A stretch of 43,833 bases of DNA from Verrucomicrobiota bacterium. GTDB lineage: Bacteria > Verrucomicrobiota > Verrucomicrobiia > Opitutales > Puniceicoccaceae. The stretch's first letter is position 1. Each line of letters opens with the position of its first letter. The position numbers and the translations under genes were made by a program. The stretch is taken from contig JBCDMB010000026.1 of NCBI GenBank assembly GCA_038744685.1, positions 1 to 43,833 of the forward strand, in the 5' to 3' direction. Below the pieces are notes generated by a model. That model saw nothing but the letters and a program-made list of their open reading frames with translations. It ran no database searches and was not told where the DNA came from. Below, one piece after another: positions 34,216 through 43,309 of the stretch.

Positions 34216-34734
34216 CTAGTCTCCGGTATTCGAAGGACTATCGTCTGCCGCACTCCAGATTTCTTTTAAAGATTGGCCTGCCTGGGTCCATGCTTCGGCG
34301 ATCTCCTTCTTCACCTCAGGCCATTGCGCGGCAGTGGCATTGGAAACACGCTGGCTTGCATCGACAATTTCATCACGGGCCTTTTTCAGACCTTCGATAC
34401 CCTCGTCCATTTTCGCTTTTGCCTTTCCGGTCAGCTCAGCAGCTTTCGATTGAGCAGCATCTATTTGGTCTTTCATCAGGGCCGACGCATTCTCGAGAGA
34501 CGCCTTCACTTTCGCAGTATTTTCAACTGTCGACTCCTCGATCGAATCCCAAGTATCAATCATCCAATAGCCCGCGTCTCTGGTCCAATCCGAAGCTGTA
34601 TCTCCGGCTGATTGGACAGCTGCAGCTGCACTCTCCACTGTGGGGCTTTCTGCTCCCTCGCCATCCTGTCGGTCATTTGCGCAGGAAACGAAAACTACAG
34701 GGAACAGTAGAATAAGAGGCCGTAAAATCTTCAT
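34216..34734 (-). CDS. Putative helical lipoprotein
   Basis: The 172-residue product starts with a lipoprotein-like signal (MKILRPLILLFPVVFVSC; Cys18, with Phe at -3, not a perfect lipobox). The rest is strongly helical and charged, with long Ala/Lys/Glu stretches (KASLENASALMKDQID, AKAKMDEGIEGLKKARDE) like apolipoprotein- or LEA-type coils. I know no function. It would sit in the periplasm, tethered to a membrane. It ends 21 nt from the convergent glnD; the 269-nt stretch upstream separates it from the DUF697 gene on the same strand. Confidence 0.65.
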   Translation of the reverse strand: MKILRPLILLFPVVFVSCANDRQDGEGAESPTVESAAAAVQSAGDTASDWTRDAGYWMIDTWDSIEESTVENTAKVKASLENASALMKDQIDAAQSKAAELTGKAKAKMDEGIEGLKKARDEIVDASQRVSNATAAQWPEVKKEIAEAWTQAGQSLKEIWSAADDSPSNTGD

Positions 34735-35003
34735 GTCTTTGAAAATGTCAGATTAGCAACGTCTCGAAAAGCCCGTATTTACGCCTTCCAGTTCAGGATA
34801 CGGCTTACCCTACGTTAGGCTGTCGATCCAACCTAGAGGATTGATGAGAATTTTTTAGAATGGAAAAACGGACAACTTCACCACCTGCGCAAGAGGACAA
34901 ACTCTTCCCGGGAGCCTAATAAAGCCGCGACTCTACCAAACGACAAAATCCCATCTCTTCTCCACCCACTTGAGTGGAGCCAGTCTTAGGATGCAACCGC
35001 TCT
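34735..35003. other. 269-nt intergenic stretch, no gene seen
   Basis: No frame of use was found. CCACT-TG-AGTGG (34966-34977) makes a perfect 5-bp inverted repeat 27 nt past the stop of the DUF697 gene on the - strand; it lacks a following T-run. The other end should hold the promoter of the lipoprotein-like gene. Confidence 0.3.
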
Positions 35004-35987
35004 CTAGTTCGGAAATGGATGAAGCCGCCGAACCATACGGTTCCCCAATCTCCTAACAAAAACGGCCGTTGTGAGTCCCTCAGCAATCTTCGGAGCGAGT
35101 GCTTTCGTGGCGGCTGCTCCAGTTTCAGCCGAAACCTGTGCGGTAAGACTATCGACAAGGTCGGAACTAACGTCTTCTACGACCACTGCAAGGAACGTGC
35201 TTAGAAAGGTGTCGAATGCAAAAGCAACTGCGACCGATTGATCCGGTCTGATTCCGTGGATCTTCAGAACTTCGTGAGCCGACTGGATCGCACCGTTGAA
35301 CGCCACTATTGCATCCAAAATTCGCCAGGGGGAAAGAGCTGCACTCGCCCCAGCAGTCAGTGCAATCTGCCTTACTTTTCTGCGCGCCTCTATTCCCAAA
35401 GGTCCTAGAACCAATCGGTTGTAATCATTGAGCCACTCGCCCGCTGGATGAGACCTTGCCTCACTTTCCAGCCGGTCGAGGAGGTGTTCTATGTCGACAC
35501 CCTCCGGTAGACCCTGATTCCGCAGATAGTCTAACTGCTTCAATAGCTGATCCCTGATCGCCTCCTTTCTCCCGCCTGACAACTGATTCAATTCTCCCGG
35601 CTCTAACCTATCGATAATCGGCATCCGTCGAATAGACCATAGGATCCTAAGCAGCCGGTAAACTGCATAGATCACTAGTGCGAAAAGCACCCCAAGCACC
35701 GGCCAGCCCACCCAAGCAGGCCATGTAAGAAGTAAGTTGATTGTTTGGACAAATTCCAGTGCGAGGAAAAAAAACAAAACCCCAAAACCAACCACAAGGA
35801 GTCCGCCTAGAGCTCTTCGAAAAACAGTCCGCCTACCATTTGATTGAAGAGGCCTCCCTACAGCTTCTGAGGAAATCCCTGGAGTGGAATTGTCAACTTC
35901 CTCCTCATTGAAGGGGGGTGGGACAACAGTCCGTCCTGAGGTCGCTCCTTCCAGGAGCTCACCGGGCATTGGCCAGTGTCTTCTCAA
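35004..35987 (-). CDS. DUF697 (YcjF-like) membrane protein
   Basis: The 327-residue protein has a cytoplasmic N-terminal part, two hydrophobic segments (about residues 60-80 and 90-112) and a C-terminal DUF697-type region with RRKVRQIALTAGASAALSPW and ILDAIVAFNGAIQSAHEVL, as in YcjF and related Era-GTPase-linked proteins. No YcjX-like GTPase is next to it. The start TTG at 35987 is chosen because AGGAGG lies 12 nt upstream; ATG at residue 7 is an alternative. Its frame is open back into the degP-like gene, which ends 29 nt upstream, so the two form a transcript. The function of the family is not known. Confidence 0.75.
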   Translation of the reverse strand: MRRHWPMPGELLEGATSGRTVVPPPFNEEEVDNSTPGISSEAVGRPLQSNGRRTVFRRALGGLLVVGFGVLFFFLALEFVQTINLLLTWPAWVGWPVLGVLFALVIYAVYRLLRILWSIRRMPIIDRLEPGELNQLSGGRKEAIRDQLLKQLDYLRNQGLPEGVDIEHLLDRLESEARSHPAGEWLNDYNRLVLGPLGIEARRKVRQIALTAGASAALSPWRILDAIVAFNGAIQSAHEVLKIHGIRPDQSVAVAFAFDTFLSTFLAVVVEDVSSDLVDSLTAQVSAETGAAATKALAPKIAEGLTTAVFVRRLGNRMVRRLHPFPN

Positions 35988-36016
35988 CTCGTTGACCCGC
36001 CTCCTACCGGCCTCTT

Positions 36017-37528
36017 CTACTTCTCGTAAGTGAGGTAGTCGTAAGAAGTCTCCCTACTCCAAACATAAAGGGAATTGATCCCCTCTCGAAGGCTGTCAGC
36101 AACTTCGCTCAAAGAGGTCACCTTGTCTCTGTTAATCTCCACGATAACCATCCCTTCTTCAAAGTCTTGGTTCCGTGGAGTCACACGCTCAATCCGGGCG
36201 ATGAGAACCCCTTCTACCGAAGACGGGATTGAATACTCAGACCTGAGTTCATCGGTTAACTCTTCTAATACAAGATATTCAATTGCACTACCTTCCTCGC
36301 CCTGTCGAGGAGTCGATGCCATTCGCTCTCCCAGAGAGCCGAGGGTTACCTCTTTTGTAATTTCATTTCCATCACGAATGATCTTGAGACTCACGGTTTC
36401 TCCAGGAGGAGTTTGCGCGATCGCAATCCGTAGCTCTGCGCCAGAGTCGATGAAGCGTCCGTCTACTTCGGTAATGATGTCGCGATGTTCGATGCCAGCG
36501 GCTTTTGCTGCACCTTCAGGCTCAACTTGACGAACAAGTGCCCCTTTCGTAGAGGAAAGGCCCCAAGCCTCAGCCAGCTCTGGTGTCAGGTCTCCCGGAA
36601 CAACCCCCAAGAAACCGCGTGGCACCTCTCCTTGCTCGATTAGACTTTCCATCACATAACGGACAAGGCTGGAAGGTATCGCCAAACCGATTCCGATATT
36701 CCCGCCGGTTCTGGAAATGATTGCCGTGTTGATTCCAATCAACCGCCCGTTTGCATCCACCAGCGCCCCACCAGAATTGCCCATGTTGATCGCAGCATCG
36801 GTCTGGATAAAATCTTCATAGCCTTGAAAACCGAGAATGCCGATGTTTGTGCGGCCAAGTGCAGACACCAGTCCCTGAGTCACTGTCAGGCCAACCCGCA
36901 AGGGATTGCCGATAGCAAAACAAACATCACCCACCCTCAACAAGTCGCTGTCGGCAATTGTCAGTGCGGGAAGCTCCTCGTCGACATCTATTTTTAGCAC
37001 CGCGACATCTGTTCGCTCGTCGCTTCCAACAAGCTCAGCGGTAAACTCCCTTCCGTCGATCAACTGGACGATAATCTCATCCGCCAGCTCATCAGATCGA
37101 CCCACTCTGACTACGTGGTTGTTGGTGATAACGTATCCGTCGGAGGATACAATGACTCCGGAACCCATCCCAACGGCTTGACGCCTCTCGTCCTGATCGT
37201 CGCCATCATCAGGTTCTTGCGCAGGCGGCAAACCAAACAAGCGCCTCATGTAGTCCTCTTGAGACAGCCCCCGTCGTCCAGAGACTACCTCTGTCGTTAC
37301 CACTCCCACCACGGACGGTGTAGCCTGTTCGAGAACGTCGGCATAGCTCACAGGCTGGCCGTTAGCCAACTCGCTGACTGGATTCTCGTCTACAAGGAGT
37401 GTCGGTAACTCTCTCGCTTCGTCGCTTCGTTCTCCGTTTTCATCAGCACCAACCCAAATAGCTGTGCCTGCAAAAAGACCAATTGTAGCCAGAATCAACG
37501 AATACCTAACAGATTTTTGAACCGTCAT
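36017..37528 (-). CDS. DegP/HtrA-like periplasmic serine protease
   Basis: The 503-residue protein has a signal peptide or anchor (about residues 9-28), a trypsin-like domain and two PDZ domains. The catalytic triad is His138 (GYVITNNHVV), Asp174 (RTDVAVLKID) and Ser252 (NMGNSGGALVDANG). The first PDZ (about 295-390, with GFLGVVPGDLTPELAEAWGL) is clear; the second (about 410-495) is more divergent. The family degrades or refolds damaged periplasmic and outer-membrane proteins. An acidic linker (QEPDDGDDQDERRQ) sits in the LA loop. The DUF697 gene follows after 29 nt. Confidence 0.92.
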   Translation of the reverse strand: MTVQKSVRYSLILATIGLFAGTAIWVGADENGERSDEARELPTLLVDENPVSELANGQPVSYADVLEQATPSVVGVVTTEVVSGRRGLSQEDYMRRLFGLPPAQEPDDGDDQDERRQAVGMGSGVIVSSDGYVITNNHVVRVGRSDELADEIIVQLIDGREFTAELVGSDERTDVAVLKIDVDEELPALTIADSDLLRVGDVCFAIGNPLRVGLTVTQGLVSALGRTNIGILGFQGYEDFIQTDAAINMGNSGGALVDANGRLIGINTAIISRTGGNIGIGLAIPSSLVRYVMESLIEQGEVPRGFLGVVPGDLTPELAEAWGLSSTKGALVRQVEPEGAAKAAGIEHRDIITEVDGRFIDSGAELRIAIAQTPPGETVSLKIIRDGNEITKEVTLGSLGERMASTPRQGEEGSAIEYLVLEELTDELRSEYSIPSSVEGVLIARIERVTPRNQDFEEGMVIVEINRDKVTSLSEVADSLREGINSLYVWSRETSYDYLTYEK

Positions 37529-37852
37529 GACCCCTTATACGGTGCAAATCGCTTTAAGGAACGCAAATGGGAATCTACCTTCTCTCGATAAGCGATGAAA
37601 CGAGAACCCGAGCGTAAAACCAATTGTTTTCCAAGAATACACCTCTTTATTGCCAATTCGCTACTTAAAGAGAACAAACTCGGGAATCGAAATCGGGTCT
37701 CGAGCGCTTTCGATAGCGATACCGATTTCGACTTCGATTTTTGCGATAATGCTTTCTATGCGGCGCGGTTTAATAAACCGTGACATTCAAAACCCGATCA
37801 AATATCCCTTCTGAATGACCGGTAAAGCCGTTCCGAGCCTCCAGACCACCCC
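37529..37852. other. 324-nt divergent intergenic stretch (degP-like / DUF4212)
   Basis: It separates the - strand protease from the + strand symporter pair and so should hold both promoters, none of which I could place firmly. The dispersed repeat copy B fills 37687-37780. A 62-codon frame at 37595-37783 contains the repeat translated as FDSDTDFDFDF and is most likely not a gene. Confidence 0.4.
37687..37780 (+). repeat. Dispersed intergenic repeat, copy B (before DUF4212 gene)
   Basis: This aligns with 11871-11950: TCGGGTCTCGAGCGCTTTCG, then CGATAGCGATACCGATTTCG, ACTTCGATTTTTGCGATAAT and a CGGCGCGG end. It has one extra AGCGAT hexamer. It also contains CGAAATCGG...CCGATTTCG (9-bp arms) and ends with the near-perfect palindrome CGGTTTA-A-TAAACCG (37766-37780), which copy A lacks. 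It ends 72 nt before the DUF4212 start. Confidence 0.7.
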
Positions 37853-38179
37853 ATGATTTCGGAACCAAATACCCCTTCCACATCAGATTCTGAGAGAGAT
37901 TCGCGAATCTTAAAGAGCTACTGGCGGAAAAACCTCGGCTTGATGCTGGTTCTTCTACTGATCTGGGCGGGCGTGAGTCTCGGCTGCGGAATACTTTTCG
38001 CCGACTCCCTCAACCAATACTACCTTCCCATGACCGGATATCCACTCGGCTTCTGGTTTGCTCAGCAAGGAAGCATTATAGTCTTCGTTCTCCTGATTCT
38101 GATCTATGCATTGGCGATGAACCAATTAGACAAAGCCCATCAAAAGAGCAGGACGTCTGGTAAAGACACTCCCTCATGA
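37853..38179 (+). CDS. DUF4212 small subunit of a sodium/solute symporter
   Basis: The 108-residue protein has a charged N-terminal end, then SYWRKNLGLMLVLLLIWAG, GYPLGFWFAQQGSIIVFVLL and a second hydrophobic span, which together are the DUF4212 pattern. Members are found next to solute:sodium symporters of the VC_2705 (ActP-like) group and are thought to be small subunits. Its TGA overlaps the ATG of the symporter gene (ATGA, 38176-38179), matching that role. The leader before its ATG is C-rich (AGACCACCCC) without a Shine-Dalgarno. Confidence 0.92.
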   Translation: MISEPNTPSTSDSERDSRILKSYWRKNLGLMLVLLLIWAGVSLGCGILFADSLNQYYLPMTGYPLGFWFAQQGSIIVFVLLILIYALAMNQLDKAHQKSRTSGKDTPS

Positions 38180-40014
38180 CAGTTCAGGGCTGGACCTATC
38201 TTTTCGTGGGGCTCACTTTTGCGCTCTACCTCGGAATCGCATGGTGGAGTCGAGTCCGCGATACCAAGGGTTTCTACGTTGCCGGACGTGGGGTTCCTGC
38301 AGCCGCTAATGGAATGGCTACAGCAGCGGACTGGATGAGTGCTGCCTCATTCATCTCGATGGCAGGCCTTGTCTCGACCATGGGTTATGCTGGTGGCGTG
38401 TACCTGATGGGGTGGACTGGTGGTTTTGTGCTTCTGGCCCTTCTTCTCGCTCCTTACCTTCGCAAGTTCGGCCATTTCACCGTGCCGGATTTCATGGGCG
38501 ACCGCTACGATTCGAAACTGGTTCGGATAGTCGCCGTGATCTGCGCTCTTTTCATCAGCTTTACGTACGTGGCGGGTCAGATGCGTGGTGTCGGCGTTGT
38601 CTTTTCCCGATTTCTTGAGGTCGACGTCAACGTCGGAGTCGTCGTCGGTATGGTCATCGTTTTTGTTTACGCAACGCTGGGCGGGATGAAGGGAATCACC
38701 TGGACTCAGGTAGCGCAGTACTGGGTCCTCATCACTGCCTTTCTCGTCCCCGCAATTGCGATTTCCATTAAGCTGACGGACACCGGCATCCCTCAAATTG
38801 GACTCGGGTCTGAGATCAAAGAAACAACCGTCAGTCTTCTCGCCCGTTTGGATGGGATTCAGGAGGAATTTGGGTTTGGGCCTTATACCGAACCTTTCGT
38901 CGGAAAATGGGACAAGGTAAACGTCTTTTTCGTGGCGCTCGCTCTGATGGTTGGAACCGCCGGCCTGCCTCACGTAATCGTCCGATTCTACACGGTCAAA
39001 AGTCCAAAAGCTGCTCGCTGGAGTGGCTTTTGGGCACTTCTGTTTATCGCATTCCTCTACCTGACGGCACCTGCAATCGCTGGATTTGCACGATACTTCA
39101 TGCTCGATTCCCTCAACAGTGCGAAGGAGGAACAGCTTCCGGACTGGTTTGAAAGCTGGGAGAAAACGGGCCTTATCCTGTGGTTTGATGACGGAGATGA
39201 TGCCGTTCGCTACAGCGCTGGAGATAGAAATGAAATTTTCCGGGCTGGTTCCATTTCAGGTCCGGAGCTAGCCAGAATTAGCCGGAACCACCAGCAATGG
39301 ATCGAGTCCAAGGGAGAGCGCGGAACCGACGCGAGAACACTGCTGACCGAGGAAGGGCTCAGTGGCCCGGATCGGGACATCATCGTTCTTGCGACTCCTG
39401 AAATGGCAGAGTTATCCAATTGGATCATTGCTTTTGTAGCTGCGGGTGGTCTTGCGGCTGCACTGTCAACGGCCAGTGGCCTACTACTCGTCATTTCTTC
39501 CAGTGTAGCCCACGACCTGTATTACAAGATTCTCAATCCTTCTGCTTCGGAAAAACAAAGACTTTTAGTCGGGCGGGGCACTATTGGACTTGCAGTGGTT
39601 GTTGCGGGACTGTTCGGGATCTACCCTCCCGGATTTGTGGGCCAGGTGGTTGCGTTCGCATTCGGCTTTGCCGCAGCGAGCTTTTTTCCCGTCATCGTGC
39701 TCGGCATCTTTTGGAAGCGGGTCGGGACGATACCCGCTCTATGCGGAATGGTCGCTGGAATCGGAGTGACTGCGTACTACGTAGTTGGAGTCGTCTTTTT
39801 CGGAATGGATAAGTGGACCCTTGGGCTAAGCGCCCAAGGTATTGATCCTCAAGGCGTGGGAACTTTCGGCATGGTGGTTAATCTCGTGGTTACCGTGGCC
39901 CTGACACCTCTTTTCCCGGCACCGTCGAAAAAAGTCCAAGCTCTCGTCGACCGAGTTCGTGAGCCGGAAGGGTGGTCGCCACCGATCAACATCGACGAAA
40001 GCACCAAACAGTAG
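38176..40014 (+). CDS. Solute:sodium symporter (SSS), VC_2705/ActP-like
   Basis: The 612-residue protein has about 13 membrane spans and family stretches: DTKGFYVAGRGVPAAANGMA, ATAADWMSAASFISMAGLV, FVYATLGGMKGITWTQVAQY, GTAGLPHVIVRFYTV and AALSTASGLLLVISSSVAHD. A soluble insert of about 100 residues (roughly 315-410) lies between two spans, as in the VC_2705 group rather than in classic ActP. Sodium-driven uptake of acetate or another small carboxylate is likely by family analogy, unproved here. It is coupled to the DUF4212 gene and converges with an MFS gene. Confidence 0.92.
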   Translation: MTVQGWTYLFVGLTFALYLGIAWWSRVRDTKGFYVAGRGVPAAANGMATAADWMSAASFISMAGLVSTMGYAGGVYLMGWTGGFVLLALLLAPYLRKFGHFTVPDFMGDRYDSKLVRIVAVICALFISFTYVAGQMRGVGVVFSRFLEVDVNVGVVVGMVIVFVYATLGGMKGITWTQVAQYWVLITAFLVPAIAISIKLTDTGIPQIGLGSEIKETTVSLLARLDGIQEEFGFGPYTEPFVGKWDKVNVFFVALALMVGTAGLPHVIVRFYTVKSPKAARWSGFWALLFIAFLYLTAPAIAGFARYFMLDSLNSAKEEQLPDWFESWEKTGLILWFDDGDDAVRYSAGDRNEIFRAGSISGPELARISRNHQQWIESKGERGTDARTLLTEEGLSGPDRDIIVLATPEMAELSNWIIAFVAAGGLAAALSTASGLLLVISSSVAHDLYYKILNPSASEKQRLLVGRGTIGLAVVVAGLFGIYPPGFVGQVVAFAFGFAAASFFPVIVLGIFWKRVGTIPALCGMVAGIGVTAYYVVGVVFFGMDKWTLGLSAQGIDPQGVGTFGMVVNLVVTVALTPLFPAPSKKVQALVDRVREPEGWSPPINIDESTKQ

Positions 40015-40032
40015 GGAACAAGACAGCGAACG

Positions 40033-40099
40033 CTAAACTTTTAACTTCCAACACAAAACGTCGAAGGAAGATGACTTTTGTTCAAAGTTGGACGTTTAG
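40033..40099. terminator. Nested imperfect hairpin between convergent genes
   Basis: CTAAAC, TCCAAC and ACAAAA (40033-40058) pair in order with TTTTGT, GTTGGA and GTTTAG (40076-40099), with a 7-nt bulge and small internal loop, making a 67-nt hairpin between the stops of the symporter and the MFS gene. It is likely a two-way transcription end. Nearby GTTCAACGTT-like runs (40105-40118) suggest it belongs to a repeat family. Confidence 0.45.
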
Positions 40100-40109
40100 A
40101 GTTTGACGT

Positions 40110-41558
40110 TCAACGTTCGATATCCGATCGCGCGGATTTTCCCAGCAACGGAACCAGTAAAACTGTTCCCGCGACCGCCGCCACGGATGCCACCGTGGTC
40201 ACCATACCGTAACTGTATTCCTGTGCAATGAATCCACCGACGACCGCTGCTCCCACGCTAGCGACAGCCATAGCCGCGTTAAAGATCCCCATGGCAGCCC
40301 CCTGGGAGAACTCGGCCAATTCGCCAGCAAGAGCGGAGCCACCCACGATCAATGGCGACCAGGCAATCGGTAAAATCCCAAAGGAAAGGGGCACGAGTAT
40401 CATCTGCAGGACCGATGGCGCCGGGATGAGCAGGACCAGTGAAACGTTGGAGATGATGAGACCAATTGCTCCTACCAGGACGACCCGGGAACTCCCGATT
40501 TTCTCTGACCAAGAACCAGACGGAGCGTAAAGAAAAATCCCGATAGTGGCCGCGATTCCATAACAAAGGGATGATTGTGCAGCAGTAATCCCGTAGTTGG
40601 ATTTCATCATGAGCGGGAGAAAATTCATGATCATCCAGAACCCTATCATTAGAAAGAACCAGCTGGTGATCCACAAGACGTACTTGCTGAAAAGCTTACT
40701 CAGGCCACCGAAGAAGCCGTCCAAGGAAAAGTGCTCGTAGTGGCGAACAACACACGCTGGCGAGATAGCAGGACCCATGGTCGGTTTGCGATGATGAACC
40801 TTCTGTTCCCGTCTCACTTCACCCTTGTTTTTGCCTTTCCCAACTGCAGGCAAACCCACTCGCGCAAGAAGGAGTCCTGGAATCATGAGGATTGCGCAAA
40901 GCACCATTCCGAAAGCAGTAAAGGACTGAAGAAGTGCTGCTAGTAATAAACCCATAGCTTGCCCGGTTCCATAAAACGTCTGAAGCCATCCCAGATGCCT
41001 ATCCCACTCATCGTGAGGGCGAAATTCAACGATGTAGCTAAATGCAGTGGTATTTGTCATACCGGCACCAATTCCTAGCAGAAGCGCACACATCACCCAG
41101 AGACGAGTCGAATCCACAAAGACGAATCCAGCTGATCCAGCTGCAATCAGAACAAAGCCTCCGAGAAAAAACCCCGCAAACCATTGCGTCTTATCGGCAA
41201 TCTTCCCTACCAGTGGCGAGAACACCTGCCCAAAATAAAATGCACCCACGACCAGACCGACAGCAGAAGGAGACCCATTTCGCGCAACAAGGATCGGGAT
41301 AAGAATTGGCATCATCCCAAGAATAACCGCCCCTTGAAACAGATAGCCCCAAAACCAAGGATCGGTGTTGGCCTGCTCCTCTTTCCCAAGGCGAATGGCA
41401 AGTTTCCTGGCAAGCCTGGACACAGCGCAATCGTGGGTGAGTTGGCAGAGACGTGAAAGAAGAAAAACCGTTTGCACTTTTTCGTGGAACCCGTGTTCTC
41501 GAAATCCCTCCGCCCGAAGCCGCTCGAGGCAAATTTTCAGTCTTGATCGCGACTCCAA
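40110..41558 (-). CDS. Major facilitator superfamily transporter
   Basis: The protein has about 12 membrane spans in two halves split by a basic cytoplasmic loop (GKGKNKGEVRREQKVHHRKP). The first half shows the MFS motif A-like GKIADKTQWFAGF after AFYFGQVFSPLV; the second half has a weaker equivalent (PSGSWSEKIGSSRVVLV). Substrate is not visible; glycoside or sugar, peptide and drug transport are all possible. The start is uncertain: TTG at 41558 has GAGGGTGA next to it, but the first 45 residues are not typical, and GTG at 41423 would place about 20 residues before the first span. It is divergent from the sulfatase gene. Confidence 0.82.
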   Translation of the reverse strand: MESRSRLKICLERLRAEGFREHGFHEKVQTVFLLSRLCQLTHDCAVSRLARKLAIRLGKEEQANTDPWFWGYLFQGAVILGMMPILIPILVARNGSPSAVGLVVGAFYFGQVFSPLVGKIADKTQWFAGFFLGGFVLIAAGSAGFVFVDSTRLWVMCALLLGIGAGMTNTTAFSYIVEFRPHDEWDRHLGWLQTFYGTGQAMGLLLAALLQSFTAFGMVLCAILMIPGLLLARVGLPAVGKGKNKGEVRREQKVHHRKPTMGPAISPACVVRHYEHFSLDGFFGGLSKLFSKYVLWITSWFFLMIGFWMIMNFLPLMMKSNYGITAAQSSLCYGIAATIGIFLYAPSGSWSEKIGSSRVVLVGAIGLIISNVSLVLLIPAPSVLQMILVPLSFGILPIAWSPLIVGGSALAGELAEFSQGAAMGIFNAAMAVASVGAAVVGGFIAQEYSYGMVTTVASVAAVAGTVLLVPLLGKSARSDIER

Positions 41559-41654
41559 TCACCCTCGAGTTCATCCGCCTCACTTGCAAATCCTTCCAAA
41601 GTAGGCTTTTCTCGCCACCTTGGTACTCTCTTGATTCACCCAAACCCCACCCAA

Positions 41655-43229
41655 ATGAAAAGACTGTGTCCTCTAATTACCCTCCTCGCTTCTGGAATGC
41701 TCTTTACGCTCTCCGGGCAAGATAAGCCAAATATCGTCGTCATCTGGGGAGATGATATTGGTCAGTCGAACATCAGCGCCTATACCAAAGGCTTGATGGG
41801 CTACCACACTCCCAACATTGACCGGATCGCAAAGGAAGGGATTATCTTCACTGACTATTATGGCGAGCAGTCTTGCACTGCTGGCCGTTCTTCTTTCATC
41901 ACCGGCCAAAGTGTTTTTAGGACCGGCCTTTCAAAGGTGGGTCTTCCGGGCGCGAAAGAAGGAATGATGGCCGAGGACCCAACGATTGCGGTAATCCTGA
42001 AGGACCTCGGCTACGCAACCGGACAATTCGGTAAAAACCATTTGGGGGATCGTGACGAGCATCTTCCGACCAACCACGGCTTCGACGAATTTCTCGGAAA
42101 CCTCTACCACCTCAATGCGGAAGAAGAGCCGGAGAACGAAGATTACCCGGGCGACTTTATTCTCAGGGATGGCAGGACCTTCTTGGAGGCCTACGGTCCA
42201 CGAGGTGTCATCAAATCTTCGGCAAACGGCTCTATCGAGGATACCGGTGCCCTCACCAAGGAGAGGATGGAAACCATCGATGATGAAACCGTTGCTGCAG
42301 CCCTTGATTTTATGGAACGCAAAGCGTCCACCGATGCACCGTTTTTCCTTTGGTGGAACGGCACCCGGATGCACTTTCGCACCCATGTCAGTGAAGAGAA
42401 AATGGCCGCGATCAAGGAAAGGTATCCTTACGCAGATGAATACACGATGGGCATGATCGAACACGACATGCACGTTGGTGAGATCCTCGACAAGATCGAT
42501 GAGCTTGGTATCGCCGACAACACCCTTGTCTTCTACTCCACCGACAACGGCCCGCACTACAATACTTGGCCGGACGCAGCGGCCACTCCGTTTCGCGGTG
42601 AGAAAAACACCAATTGGGAAGGTGGATGGAGAGTTCCTTCCATGGTGCGTTTTCCCGGCACTATTGAGCCCGGGTCTGTGTCCAACGGAATCGTCCATCA
42701 CATGGATTGGCTGCCGACCTTCGCAGCGATTGCCGGAGATCCAAGCATCAAGGAACAATTGAAAGGGGGATACACCTCTCCAGAACTGGGTCGCAACTAC
42801 AAGGTTCACTTGGATGGCTACAACATCCTGGATCATCTCAAAGACCCGCAAGGAGTAGAGAGTCCTCGAAAAGATATATTTTACTTCTCGGACGACGGTG
42901 ATATGACTGCCCTTCGTTATGGTCCGTGGAAGTTGATTTTCATGGAGCAGAAAACGGACGGAACATTCCGAACATGGATGGAGCCCTTCACACCGCTCCG
43001 CGTTCCTTTGATTTTTAACTTGCGCCGTGACCCATACGAGCGCGCGGAAATTACTTCGAACACCTACTACGACTGGTTGCTCGACCGTGCGTACCTCCTT
43101 GTACCCGCTCAGGTATACGTCGCTCAGTTTATTGAAACCTTCAAAGAGTTCCCCCCCAGGCAAAAAGCTGCAAGCTTCAACCTGGAGCAGGTCATGGAGA
43201 TGCTCGAGAAACCCGTTGGAAATCCCTAA
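41655..43229 (+). CDS. Type I sulfatase (arylsulfatase-like), exported
   Basis: The 524-residue enzyme starts with a signal peptide (about residues 1-22, LITLLASGMLFTLSGQ). The formylglycine signature is Cys74-Thr-Ala-Gly-Arg (EQSCTAGRSSFITG), to be oxidised by an anaerobic- or FGE-type activating enzyme not present here. Metal ligands Asp33 and Asp34 are in VVIWGDDIGQS; GQFGKNHLGD and FYSTDNGPHYNTWPDA are family stretches. Such enzymes remove sulfate from aromatic compounds or sulfated glycans, frequent in marine Verrucomicrobiota. The start at 41655 (MKRLCPL) is preferred over an upstream ATG. A HAD-type phosphatase gene follows 80 nt further. Confidence 0.93.
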   Translation: MKRLCPLITLLASGMLFTLSGQDKPNIVVIWGDDIGQSNISAYTKGLMGYHTPNIDRIAKEGIIFTDYYGEQSCTAGRSSFITGQSVFRTGLSKVGLPGAKEGMMAEDPTIAVILKDLGYATGQFGKNHLGDRDEHLPTNHGFDEFLGNLYHLNAEEEPENEDYPGDFILRDGRTFLEAYGPRGVIKSSANGSIEDTGALTKERMETIDDETVAAALDFMERKASTDAPFFLWWNGTRMHFRTHVSEEKMAAIKERYPYADEYTMGMIEHDMHVGEILDKIDELGIADNTLVFYSTDNGPHYNTWPDAAATPFRGEKNTNWEGGWRVPSMVRFPGTIEPGSVSNGIVHHMDWLPTFAAIAGDPSIKEQLKGGYTSPELGRNYKVHLDGYNILDHLKDPQGVESPRKDIFYFSDDGDMTALRYGPWKLIFMEQKTDGTFRTWMEPFTPLRVPLIFNLRRDPYERAEITSNTYYDWLLDRAYLLVPAQVYVAQFIETFKEFPPRQKAASFNLEQVMEMLEKPVGNP

Positions 43230-43309
43230 GTCCGACGCCATTTCACAGAGCCTCTATGACAGTCCGTCGCGGCTCGCTCGAACACCTCTTCATTGACCCC
43301 AGGAAAGCT

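Noticed and set aside
41931-43241. 436-codon open frame antisense to the sulfatase gene
   Set aside because: It lies fully opposite a gene with clear sulfatase motifs, and its translation matches nothing I know; long antisense frames are common in this codon usage.
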